Part shown: positions 1 to 7,861 of the stretch, piece by piece
How the letters are laid out: the number at the start of each line of letters is the position of its first letter
Position numbering within the stretch: position 1 is the first letter of the stretch
Source of the DNA: Betaproteobacteria bacterium LSUCC0117
GTDB taxonomy: Bacteria; Pseudomonadota; Gammaproteobacteria; Burkholderiales; Burkholderiaceae_C
Length of the DNA stretch: 64,000 nt
Reading direction: 5' to 3'
NCBI GenBank assembly: GCA_030441535.1
Contig: JAUJFZ010000003.1
Span: forward strand, 186,001 to 250,000
The notes under the pieces: generated by a model
Seen by the model: only the letters and a program-made list of their open reading frames with translations
Database searches by the model: none
What the model was told of the DNA's origin: nothing
Program-made: the position numbers and the translations under genes

Positions 1-814
1 TGAGCGGGGTCAACGGCTCGTCAAATAAGAACCACGCAATTACAGCCGTGCAAGGCGGAACCAAATACATGAGACTGCTCACAGCCGCAGCCGCACCGCG
101 CTGAATGAGCAAATACAACAGGGAACTGGCACCCAAACTCAGCGCCAATACAGACCAAGCCATCGCGATCATGACATCTGGCACCCACTGCACGGGTTGA
201 TTCTCAATGAGGGCCAGGGGTAACGTAAGCGCCAATGCGGCACTCATTTGAATCACACTGGCAGCGCGCACATCGCATGGCTGTACAAAACGCTTCTGAT
301 AAAGCGTACCCGCGGTGATGCTAAGCAGCGCCGTGACGGCCAACGTAATGGTAAGCGGGGTGACCTCCCCCGCATGGTCGAGCTTGTGAAACACCACAAA
401 GAACAAGCCCAACAAACCCAGGGCCAAACCGAACCACTGCCGGGGTGTGACACGACTGCCCACATAGGACAACCAGATGCCCGTCAGCACCGGCTGCAAA
501 CCAACAATCAGTGCAGCGAGCCCCGCACCCATACCCACCTTGACAGCAGCCCACACGCCGCCGAGGTAGCCCGCGTGCATCAATAGACCAGTCACTGCGA
601 GGTGCGCCCACGCCCGCCGAGACCGCGGAAACGCCACACCCGAGAGCTTGACCCAAATCAGGAAACAGGCCACTGACAAGCAGTACCGCCAGGTCAGGAA
701 GGCCATCGGCCCTGCATGCGGCATGCCCAAGCGCGCAACGATAAAACCAGTGCTCCAGATGAGTACAAAGACAACGGGCATGGCGGCTATCAGCCGCTGA
801 TCGGTTTGCGACAT
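1..814 (-). CDS. EamA/DMT-family transporter, 3' part cut by window edge
   Basis: Reading the minus strand from the ATG at 814 gives 271 open codons running off the left edge, so the C-terminus is missing. The product starts MSQTDQRLIAAMPVV and is almost entirely hydrophobic helices, about eight to nine visible. It shows the drug/metabolite-transporter pattern of two EamA repeats: an early 'WSTGFIVARLG' helix and a second-repeat motif near the edge, 'LMYLVPPCTAVIAW...DEPL'. These are inner-membrane exporters of metabolites or amino acids; the substrate cannot be told from sequence. The start lies 9 bp beyond the pgsA stop, so it is probably the last gene of uvrC-pgsA-DMT. The family is clear, the substrate unknown. 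Confidence 0.85.
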   Translation of the reverse strand, partial: MSQTDQRLIAAMPVVFVLIWSTGFIVARLGMPHAGPMAFLTWRYCLSVACFLIWVKLSGVAFPRSRRAWAHLAVTGLLMHAGYLGGVWAAVKVGMGAGLAALIVGLQPVLTGIWLSYVGSRVTPRQWFGLALGLLGLFFVVFHKLDHAGEVTPLTITLAVTALLSITAGTLYQKRFVQPCDVRAASVIQMSAALALTLPLALIENQPVQWVPDVMIAMAWSVLALSLGASSLLYLLIQRGAAAAVSSLMYLVPPCTAVIAWFLFDEPLTPL

Positions 815-823
815 ACCGACCAA

Positions 824-1396
824 TCAGCGTTCGAGTCCGTCGCGAATCGCGGGCAGTGCTTTTTGCAAGTAGTACACCATGGACCAAACCGTCAGAAGCG
901 CGGCAACCCAAATCAACACATCGCCGACAAGACGCGTATCCAGGAGACCAAACAAAATGCCGTCAAATAGCAAGAACGGGATCGCAACCATTTGGACGGT
1001 TGTCTTGAGCTTGCCCAGCATGTGAACCGCGACGTTCTTGTTGGCCCCGATCATGGCCATCCACTCGCGCAATGCCGAAATCGCAATCTCACGGCCAATG
1101 ATGACAAGCGCTACCACTACGTGAGCGCGATCGAGGTGCACCAAGATGATCAAACTTGCACACACCAAAAATTTGTCGGCGACAGGATCGAGAAACGCCC
1201 CGAAAGCAGAGGTTTGGTTGAGCTTACGTGCCAAGTAACCATCGGCCCAGTCAGTCAGCGCGAAGGCCACAAACATCAACGCAGCGATGGTATTTTGCGC
1301 AACTTCAGACAGTTCAGGAATGAAAAAAACGCCCACCAGCAAAGGGATTGCGACAATGCGAGCCCAGGTCATGAGCATGGGGATGGTGGTGTACAT
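824..1396 (-). CDS. pgsA: CDP-diacylglycerol--glycerol-3-phosphate 3-phosphatidyltransferase
   Basis: This 190-residue integral membrane enzyme makes phosphatidylglycerol phosphate from CDP-diacylglycerol and glycerol 3-phosphate, the committed step to phosphatidylglycerol and cardiolipin. The CDP-alcohol phosphatidyltransferase signature D-G-x2-A-R-x8-G-x3-D-x3-D is intact around residues 51-73 (DGYLARK, then GAFLDPVAD). The length is normal for the family (about 180-190) and hydrophobic helices surround the motif. It starts with ATG 14 bp after uvrC. The uvrC-pgsA adjacency is widespread in proteobacteria, which supports co-transcription from a promoter upstream of uvrC. Confidence 0.96.
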   Translation of the reverse strand: MYTTIPMLMTWARIVAIPLLVGVFFIPELSEVAQNTIAALMFVAFALTDWADGYLARKLNQTSAFGAFLDPVADKFLVCASLIILVHLDRAHVVVALVIIGREIAISALREWMAMIGANKNVAVHMLGKLKTTVQMVAIPFLLFDGILFGLLDTRLVGDVLIWVAALLTVWSMVYYLQKALPAIRDGLER

Positions 1397-1410
1397 AAAG
1401 TGTCTGTGTA

Positions 1411-3360
1411 TTAACGAAGTGCGTTGTAGATTGTCGTCGCCATTTCGACGGAAACACCGTCGACACTTGCCAAATCTTCAACACTGGCGGAAGCCACCCC
1501 TCTGACACCACCAAAGCGTTGCAACAAAGCCGCGCGTCGCTTGGGGCCAACACCGGGAATGGTCTCCAATTGGCTGCCGCCGGTACGCACCTTGGCTCGC
1601 GCTGCGCGCATGCCGGTGATTGCAAATCGGTGGGCCTCATCGCGAATCTGGGCGACCAGCATCAGGGCAGCCGAATCGTGGCCCAAATAGGCCTTGGGCC
1701 GTCCGTCTGCAAACACCAATTCCTCTAGACCGACTTTACGACCCTCACCTTTCTCGACCCCTACAAGCCGAGAAACATCCAATGACAGGGACTCGAAAAC
1801 GGCCTTCGCCGTACTGATTTGCCCCTTACCGCCATCAATCAAAACCACATCAGGCATCTGTAACTTGCTGTCGGAATCGGCCTCGACGATTTTGCTGTAG
1901 CGTCGTGTCAACACCTGTCGCATAGCTGCGTAGTCATCGCCGCCTGTGATCCCTTCGATGTTGTACCGACGGTACTCGCTGGACTGCATTTTGTGATGGT
2001 GAAACACCACGCATGATGCCTGCGTCGCCTCCCCCGCGGTATGTGAGATATCAAAGCACTCGACCCGAAAACTCGCCAAGTCATCTGGTGCGAGATCAAG
2101 CGCGTCAACCAACGCGCGGGTGCGGGCCTGTTGCGAACCCTCCTCAGACAACAAGCGCGCCAGCGCAATCTCGGCGTTTCTCTGGGCCATTTCGAGCCAA
2201 ATTTTTCGCTCCGACTTGGGTTGATACACCCAATGCAGTTTGAAACCGACATGCGCCGAGAGACCATCGGTCAGGGCTTTGGGCAGGCTCGGGCTGCAAA
2301 CGACCACGCGAGGCGCCGGCGCTTCAATGTAGTGTTGCGCCACAAACGCCGCCAACACACGCTCCTCAACAGACACCCCAACGTCGCCGTCGCTTACGTC
2401 ACCCATCGCCACGGCGTCGTCCACGTGCGATGGGAAGTAGGCGCGGTCACCTAAATGTCGTCCACCGCGGATCATGGCTAAGTTCACGCAGGCGCGTCCG
2501 CCCTGCACCTTCACAGCGAGGACATCGACATCCGTCTCGTCAACCGACTCAATGGACTGCTGGTGCAACACCTTCGACAGGGCAGATATTTGGTTCCGCA
2601 CCTGTGCCGCCTCCTCAAAAGCCAAGGCATCGGCATGCGCCAGCATCTGCTTTTCCATGGATTTGAGTAACTGCTGTGTTTCACCGCGCAAAAACGCTTG
2701 CGCCTTTTCAACGTCAGCGCGGTAAGCGTCTTGACTGATGTGACCGACACACGGCGCAGTGCAACGCTTGATCTGATAAAGCAAACACGGCCGCGACCGG
2801 TTGTTATAGACCGAGTCCTCACAGGTCCGCAGCCGGAATACCTTTTGCATCAGTTGGATGGTCTCTTTGACCGCCCAGGCACTGGGGTATGGGCCAAAAT
2901 AATCGTGTCGTCGGTCAACCGCACCCCGGTAATAAACCATGCGTGGATAGGGCTGACGGCTGAGCTTCAAGTAAGGGTAACTTTTATCGTCCCGAAACAG
3001 GATGTTGTATCGGGGGTTCTGGGTTTTGATGAGGTTATTTTCGAGGAGCAGTGCCTCGGCCTCTGATCGAACCACTGTCGTCTGCAGGCGAACAATCTTG
3101 CTGACCATGTGGCCAATCCGCGTTCCACCGTGCTGCTTTTGGAAATAGTTGCTGACCCGCTTTTTGAGGTTCTTTGCCTTACCGACATAAAGCAACTGAT
3201 CTTGCGCGTCAAAGTAGCGATAGACGCCTGGCAGTGCCGGCAGCGCCGCGACCTGCGCCAGCAATTCAGCACTGTGCGCCGGCGTTTCAGCGTCGCTTTG
3301 AAGTGGTTGATCTGAGGCGGGGTCAGACGGAACGGTTGGATCGGTCACAAATGGTCTCAA
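1411..3360 (-). CDS. uvrC: Excinuclease ABC subunit C
   Basis: UvrC makes both incisions in nucleotide excision repair after loading by UvrA2B. The 649-residue product has the N-terminal GIY-YIG nuclease domain (PGVYRYF near residue 44, LYVGKAKNLKKR near 57-68), a UVR domain that binds UvrB (about 235-270, 'AFEEAAQVRNQI'), the RNase H-like C-terminal nuclease region (DISHTAGEATQASCVVF, VLIDGGKGQ) and terminal helix-hairpin-helix motifs (IPGVGPKRRAALL). Start choice is uncertain. Position 3360 is TTG without a Shine-Dalgarno sequence; the in-frame GTG at 3348 has a GAG about 7 bases upstream and may be the true start. No in-frame ATG exists before the nuclease domain, and a stop lies just upstream. 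Confidence 0.97.
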   Translation of the reverse strand: MRPFVTDPTVPSDPASDQPLQSDAETPAHSAELLAQVAALPALPGVYRYFDAQDQLLYVGKAKNLKKRVSNYFQKQHGGTRIGHMVSKIVRLQTTVVRSEAEALLLENNLIKTQNPRYNILFRDDKSYPYLKLSRQPYPRMVYYRGAVDRRHDYFGPYPSAWAVKETIQLMQKVFRLRTCEDSVYNNRSRPCLLYQIKRCTAPCVGHISQDAYRADVEKAQAFLRGETQQLLKSMEKQMLAHADALAFEEAAQVRNQISALSKVLHQQSIESVDETDVDVLAVKVQGGRACVNLAMIRGGRHLGDRAYFPSHVDDAVAMGDVSDGDVGVSVEERVLAAFVAQHYIEAPAPRVVVCSPSLPKALTDGLSAHVGFKLHWVYQPKSERKIWLEMAQRNAEIALARLLSEEGSQQARTRALVDALDLAPDDLASFRVECFDISHTAGEATQASCVVFHHHKMQSSEYRRYNIEGITGGDDYAAMRQVLTRRYSKIVEADSDSKLQMPDVVLIDGGKGQISTAKAVFESLSLDVSRLVGVEKGEGRKVGLEELVFADGRPKAYLGHDSAALMLVAQIRDEAHRFAITGMRAARAKVRTGGSQLETIPGVGPKRRAALLQRFGGVRGVASASVEDLASVDGVSVEMATTIYNALR

Positions 3361-3414
3361 AATACAGGCATTGAATCGTCATATTCTCCTGCACTTTCTC
3401 CACAAATTCAGCCA

Positions 3415-4485
3415 ATGCCCACAACCACCCCGCACCCATCAATGGCGGCGCCCCAATCGCGGCGATGGGACATCTACTGCTGGGTGATCGACAACTACGG
3501 CGATGTTGGCGTTTGCTGGCGCTTCGCGAGGGCCTTGGTGGCGCGAGGGCATGTGGTTCGCCTGTTCATCAACGACCCAGACCCCCTTCAATGGATGGCA
3601 ACCACCGAAGAGCGCGCAGCCATTGCCACTCACGCTTGGCCAACGGACGGACCGCACGCCGCTGCCATAGACTGTGGCGATGTCGTGATTGAGGCATTTG
3701 GTTGCCAACTTCCTCGCGTGACTGAAGCGGCTATAGCCGCATCAGCCCAAACGGTCTGGATCAACCTTGAATACCTCAGCGCGGAGTCCTATGCGGCGGC
3801 CAACCACGGCCTCGCGTCCCCCGTCATGGCTGGACCTGCAAAAGGCTGTACCAAATGGTTTTTTTACCCAGGGTTCACACCAGAATCGGGTGGGCTGCTG
3901 GGCCCGACCACCGACGAGATCGCGCCGTGGCCCGAGTCACCGGACGACCGGCTGCGGGTGGGCGTGTTCAGCTACGAATGCCCCGCTCTCGCGAACTTAC
4001 ACGCGCTAGCAAACAGTGCCCGGCTCCACCTCTATGCCGCTGCGGGGCGCAGTGGCGAAGCCTTGAAAGCGCAGTTTGGGCCCAGCCCCGCGCGCACCGA
4101 TTTGGCGCCGATGTCACAACAGGCATTCGACCGTTTTCTCAGCGCCATGGACCTGAACATTGTGCGTGGCGAGGACTCGCTGGTTCGCGCGCTTTGGGCT
4201 GGACAACCCTTTATTTGGCACATCTACCCCCAAACGGATGGCGTTCATTTTGAGAAATTGGCGGCCTTCCTAGATTGGTTGCAACCCCCTACCCCCGTCC
4301 GTGAGTTACATGCGGTGTGGAACGACCCGGTACGGGCGGATGAATTGCCCGATCGCTGGAATGCTGCGACCGCCGCTCCCTGCTGGCAAGCGTGGTGCGA
4401 GAGGGTGTCGCACACGCGCTCCCGCCTTTGTGCACAACCAACATTGATTGAGCGGCTGGAAGCTTTCGTTGCCCTTAAATCCTGA
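3415..4485 (+). CDS. earP: EF-P arginine rhamnosyltransferase EarP
   Basis: EarP transfers rhamnose from dTDP-rhamnose to Arg32 of elongation factor P, activating it to rescue ribosomes stalled at polyproline. The 356-residue product carries the family hallmark near the N-terminus, 'CWVIDNYGDVGVCWRFA', with the Asp residues that bind sugar and base. It also has the C-terminal 'RGEDSLVRALWAGQPFIWHIYPQTDG' nucleotide-sugar site, including the conserved Glu of RGEDS. The start could be ATG 3415 or the ATG 24 bases downstream (MAAP); neither has a strong ribosome-binding site. It lies 81 bp upstream of efp, the only known substrate, and diverges from uvrC. Confidence 0.95.
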   Translation: MPTTTPHPSMAAPQSRRWDIYCWVIDNYGDVGVCWRFARALVARGHVVRLFINDPDPLQWMATTEERAAIATHAWPTDGPHAAAIDCGDVVIEAFGCQLPRVTEAAIAASAQTVWINLEYLSAESYAAANHGLASPVMAGPAKGCTKWFFYPGFTPESGGLLGPTTDEIAPWPESPDDRLRVGVFSYECPALANLHALANSARLHLYAAAGRSGEALKAQFGPSPARTDLAPMSQQAFDRFLSAMDLNIVRGEDSLVRALWAGQPFIWHIYPQTDGVHFEKLAAFLDWLQPPTPVRELHAVWNDPVRADELPDRWNAATAAPCWQAWCERVSHTRSRLCAQPTLIERLEAFVALKS

Positions 4486-4566
4486 AAATAGCGCTCAAAA
4501 GGCTAAAATACGTGGTTTTCGACACCACCCTCTGCGACCAAGCCAGAGACAACCCGCTAAATTGTT

Positions 4567-5121
4567 ATGAAAATCGCTCAAGAAATTCGCGCCGGTAACG
4601 TGATCATGCACGGCAAAGACCCCATGGTCGTCCTGAAAACCGAATACAGCCGCGGCGGTCGTAACTCCGCAACTGTTCGCATGAAGCTCAAGTCCCTGCT
4701 GGGCAACATGGGCACCGAAGTCGTCTTCAAAGCCGACGACAAAATGGACAACATCGTGCTCGACAAAAAAGAGTGCACCTACTCGTACTTCGCTGACCCC
4801 ATGTACATCTTCATGGACGAGGAGTACAACCAGTACGAAGTCGAAGCAGAAAACATGGGCGACGCCCTCAACTACCTCGAAGACGGCATGACTGGCGAAG
4901 TCGTGTTTTACGAAGGTAAGGCCATCTCAGTTGAACTCCCCACCTCTGTCGAGCGAGAAGTCACATGGACTGAGCCCGCTGTCAAGGGCGACACCTCAGG
5001 CAAGGTCTTGAAGCCTGCCAAGATTGCAACCGGCTTCGAAGTCGCGATTCCCTTGTTTGTTGATCAGGGTGACCGCATCGAAATCGATACCCGCACCGGT
5101 GAATATCGCCGCCGCGTCTAA
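4567..5121 (+). CDS. efp: Translation elongation factor P (Arg32 type)
   Basis: EF-P enters the ribosome between the P and E sites and promotes peptide bonds at consecutive prolines. At 184 residues it has normal length, with the KOW-like domain I and two OB domains. The modification loop reads S-R-G-G-R-N-S with Arg at position 32, the residue rhamnosylated by EarP. The lysine-modifying EpmA/EpmB system needs Lys there, so the loop agrees with the neighbouring earP gene. No clear Shine-Dalgarno sequence precedes the ATG. A strong terminator follows 23 bp after the stop. Confidence 0.98.
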   Translation: MKIAQEIRAGNVIMHGKDPMVVLKTEYSRGGRNSATVRMKLKSLLGNMGTEVVFKADDKMDNIVLDKKECTYSYFADPMYIFMDEEYNQYEVEAENMGDALNYLEDGMTGEVVFYEGKAISVELPTSVEREVTWTEPAVKGDTSGKVLKPAKIATGFEVAIPLFVDQGDRIEIDTRTGEYRRRV

Positions 5122-5143
5122 CGCCAGCGGATACCAACAAAAC

Positions 5144-5169
5144 AAAGAGGCCTGAGGGCCTCTTTTTTT
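5144..5169 (+). terminator. Rho-independent terminator after efp
   Basis: A 7-bp perfect stem AGAGGCC / GGCCTCT with a 4-base loop is followed by seven T residues. It ends the earP-efp unit. An ATG inside its trailing edge (5170) is in frame with the next gene but is unlikely to be used. Confidence 0.9.
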
Positions 5170-5202
5170 ATGTTCCCGCAAAATGCCGTCAAAATAGTCG
5201 GC

Positions 5203-6072
5203 ATGAAATCACTCAACGATCTGAAATCAACCGCGCTCATGGATGCTTGGGCTGATCTACAGTCCATCGCGCACGCGGCTGGCGACTTGGAGCCCGACTC
5301 CAATCGAATCGCATTCGCCGACCCTGAATTCTTGCTCCGGCGAGAGGTGCGTGGCATCCGATTTCAACTGGAGCTGTTAAAACCAGATTTAGCTTTTCAG
5401 GCGCATCACATTGAAAACACGATTGTTGTGTTTGGCAGTGCGCGCTTCAAACCAGCCGATGTCGCAGCCGCAGATTTAGCTGCCCTCAAAGACAGTGGCG
5501 ACGCGCAAGCCATCAAAGCCGCTGAACGTGATGTGCGCAATGCGGCCTACTACGAGGCCGCAAGGGCCTTCGGCCATTTGGTAGCCACCTATAGCAATCG
5601 TCAACCGCCTGCGGATCAACTCTATATCTGCACCGGTGGTGGCCCGGGCGTGATGGAGGCAGCCAACCGAGGCGCCTCTGAAGCCGGTGCGCCCACCATC
5701 GGCCTGAACATCACCCTACCCCACGAGCAACACGTCAACCCGTACGTGACACCGGCGTTGCAATTCCAATTCCACTACTTTGCGCTGCGGAAAATGCACT
5801 TCATGATGCGTGCCAAAGCCATGATCGCATTTCCAGGCGGCTTTGGCACTTTGGATGAATTGTTCGAAGTCATTACCCTGGTTCAAACGAAAAAAGCCAC
5901 CCCCGTGCCCATCATCCTGTTTGGGTCGGACTACTGGCAACGTGTCCTTAACCTCGATTGGTTGGTTGAGGAAGGCACGATCTCTCCGGAGGACCGCGCC
6001 CTACTGGTCGTTGTGGACGATGTCGCCGCCGCATGGCAGGCGATCGCTCACTTTTACCACCTCGCAGACTAA
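5203..6072 (+). CDS. LOG-family (TIGR00730-like) Rossmann-fold protein
   Basis: The product has 289 residues from ATG 5203. An in-frame ATG at 5170 lies in the T-run of the efp terminator and is rejected. Both family signatures are present: GGGPGVMEAANRGA (about residue 145) and PGGFGTLDE (about residue 211), which form the nucleotide-monophosphate phosphoribohydrolase active site. LOG proteins cleave AMP-like or cytokinin nucleotides to the base plus ribose 5-phosphate; older annotations call them lysine decarboxylases. About 90 residues precede the Rossmann domain, longer than the plain 190-residue LOG proteins. The actual substrate is unknown. Its stop codon overlaps the stop of the convergent RidA gene by two bases. 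Confidence 0.85.
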   Translation: MKSLNDLKSTALMDAWADLQSIAHAAGDLEPDSNRIAFADPEFLLRREVRGIRFQLELLKPDLAFQAHHIENTIVVFGSARFKPADVAAADLAALKDSGDAQAIKAAERDVRNAAYYEAARAFGHLVATYSNRQPPADQLYICTGGGPGVMEAANRGASEAGAPTIGLNITLPHEQHVNPYVTPALQFQFHYFALRKMHFMMRAKAMIAFPGGFGTLDELFEVITLVQTKKATPVPIILFGSDYWQRVLNLDWLVEEGTISPEDRALLVVVDDVAAAWQAIAHFYHLAD

Positions 6073-6452
6073 CCCTTGATGGCGGTCACCTCGGCCTCAA
6101 TCCGCATGCGCGGATCGAGTAGACCGGCAGAAATCACCATGCACGCTGGTCGGACCTCACCGAAATAGCGCTGCAGCACAGGCCAGCAGGCTTCAAACTC
6201 ATTGGCATCGGGTAAGACGTAGGTTACCTTCACCACGTCAGCCATGGTTGCTCCGGCTTGCTTCAATGCCGCCTCGATATTCTTCAGGCACTGCTCTGCT
6301 TGCGACACCACGTCCTCGGCAATCGTCATGGTCTCGTAATTGAAACCCGTCGTGCCGGACACAAAAACCCAATCGCCGTGCACCACCGCGCGTGAGTAAC
6401 CGATCGATGCCTCGTAGGGCGAACCTGAACTAATCAATTGACGCTTTGTCAT
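6069..6452 (-). CDS. RidA/YjgF/YER057c/UK114-family protein
   Basis: The product has 127 residues from the ATG at 6452, which has a GGAG about 9 bases upstream; the longer frame would run through a terminator and is rejected. RidA-type proteins hydrolyse reactive enamine/imine intermediates from PLP enzymes, but many subfamilies have other roles. Fold-typical elements include 'WVFVSGTTGF', 'QCLKNIEAALKQAGATMADVVKVTYVL' and a C-terminal 'RIEAEVTAI' strand containing Arg and Glu of the usual site. It sits alone behind a terminator. A second, divergent RidA-fold gene lies at 34770-35231. The specific substrate cannot be assigned. Confidence 0.85.
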   Translation of the reverse strand: MTKRQLISSGSPYEASIGYSRAVVHGDWVFVSGTTGFNYETMTIAEDVVSQAEQCLKNIEAALKQAGATMADVVKVTYVLPDANEFEACWPVLQRYFGEVRPACMVISAGLLDPRMRIEAEVTAIKG

Positions 6453-6465
6453 GGTATGAACTCCA

Positions 6466-6495
6466 TAAAAAAACCGCTGTGCGAACACAGCGGTT
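6466..6495 (-). terminator. Terminator after the Na+/H+ antiporter gene
   Basis: On the minus strand a perfect 10-bp stem (AACCGCTGTG / CACAGCGGTT) with a 4-base loop runs into a U-tract (A-run 6466-6473 on the plus strand). It lies 34 bp past the antiporter stop and just upstream of the RidA start, so it separates the two transcripts. Confidence 0.88.
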
Positions 6496-6529
6496 GAGAC
6501 TAAAAATTCGTTCTGTGCTGGCCGCTTAA

Positions 6530-7789
6530 TCAGAACGGGAAAATACGGAAGCAAATGATCGCCACCACCGTCGGCAGCAACGCACCCGCCAGCAGCCCCA
6601 GGGGGTTGATGGCACCCTCATCGAAGGTTCCCTTCAGGATGGACGCGCCAGCCGGGTTGGGTGCATTCGCAATGATGGTCAAACCACCGCCCGTAACGGC
6701 ACCGGTCACCAAGGCGTACTTGAAGCCCTCGCTCAACCCCTCAACTTGTGAACCCAAGTAGGTCAAGGCGGCGTTATCGGTGATCGCCGTCAAGGCCGTC
6801 GCACCAAAGTAAATTTGGGTTTCATCCATGGCCATCAAAACCGGCTGCAACCACCAGGCTTGCATACCGCCCAGCACGACCAAACCACCCAAGAAAAACG
6901 CAACCAACAAGCCTTCGCGCAGAATCAAACGCTCCTGATGTTGGGGGTACGCGGTGGCAACGCCCATGAACAGCAAAAAGATGGCAATGAAGGCCGCTGG
7001 GTGGTGAGCGAACACCACGATGCCCAGCAAGAACAAACCGTGCAACGCGATCATCGGCATGGGGACGCCCTTGTAAGGCGAATCGGCTGAGTAGCTCATA
7101 GCCTTCAACTCTTTGGCGAACAACAGCGTCAGTACCGTGGCGTTGATGAATACAGCGATCGCAGCCTTCCAGCCAATGTGGGTCAGCATGAATGCCAGGT
7201 CATAGTTCCATTTCGCAGCCACCATCAAAACAGGCGGAGCGGCAAAGGGCGTTAAGGTGCCGCCGATTGAAATGTTCACAAACAGGACACCCAAGGTCCC
7301 GTATCGCAGGGTCTTGGAGGCATTGGTGAAGATCCGGTCACGCATGAGCAACGCCGCCAACGTCATCGCGGCGGGCTCTGTAATGAACGAACCCAGCAAA
7401 GGCACGATGGCCAGCGCGGTGAAGAAGAATGCAATTGGTGCCGGTAGCGGAATCACGCGAACCAAGGCCTGCACCGCCGCTGAAGCCGCCTGCAACACCG
7501 GCTTACTGCCTGCGACCACCATGATGGCAAACACAAACATCGGCTCCGTGAAGTTTCGCCCATCCAGGTAACTCACCGCATCCGTCCGCGATGTCATGAA
7601 CGCCATCACGACGATCATCACCATCGCCCAGAAGCCAAAAACAACTTCCACTTCAGCCAAAAGGTGCCAGACACCGGCGTGCCTGGGACGGGTATGAGCC
7701 AAATGCTCAAAATATTTCGTTGAGAAGGTGTGAATCAATGCCAACGCAAAGATCACCGCGGCAACAACTTGGATGCTGGTAGGTGACAT
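6530..7789 (-). CDS. Putative Na+/H+ antiporter (PF07399-like)
   Basis: This is a 419-residue polytopic inner-membrane protein with about 11-12 hydrophobic helices. It resembles the 'putative Na+/H+ antiporter' family (Na_H_antiport_2), with conserved stretches 'GSFITEPAAMTLAALLMRD', 'NISIGGTLTPFAAPPVLMVA' and 'TAITDNAALTYLGSQV'. The paired half-helix motifs (ITEPAAMT, ITDNAALTYLG) are those of the ion-transporter superfamily, whose Asp/Glu and polar residues bind cations. Its role would be pH or sodium homeostasis; transport has not been shown for most members. It starts with ATG, is followed by its own terminator, and stands 72 bp from rmuC. Confidence 0.8.
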   Translation of the reverse strand: MSPTSIQVVAAVIFALALIHTFSTKYFEHLAHTRPRHAGVWHLLAEVEVVFGFWAMVMIVVMAFMTSRTDAVSYLDGRNFTEPMFVFAIMVVAGSKPVLQAASAAVQALVRVIPLPAPIAFFFTALAIVPLLGSFITEPAAMTLAALLMRDRIFTNASKTLRYGTLGVLFVNISIGGTLTPFAAPPVLMVAAKWNYDLAFMLTHIGWKAAIAVFINATVLTLLFAKELKAMSYSADSPYKGVPMPMIALHGLFLLGIVVFAHHPAAFIAIFLLFMGVATAYPQHQERLILREGLLVAFFLGGLVVLGGMQAWWLQPVLMAMDETQIYFGATALTAITDNAALTYLGSQVEGLSEGFKYALVTGAVTGGGLTIIANAPNPAGASILKGTFDEGAINPLGLLAGALLPTVVAIICFRIFPF

Positions 7790-7861
7790 AAAAAGTGATG
7801 CTCCGAACAGTGACAGTCAGTTTTGGGAATCCAATTCAGAAGGCATTGTAGTAGGTAACGC

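Noticed and set aside
321..911. 196-codon minus-strand frame overlapping pgsA and the EamA gene
   Set aside because: It is out of frame with the EamA transporter, whose correct frame runs from 814 to the window edge; the Cys/Arg-rich product has no membrane character.
5170..5202. Upstream ATG for the LOG-family gene
   Set aside because: It lies in the T-run of the efp terminator; ATG 5203 restores a normal start.
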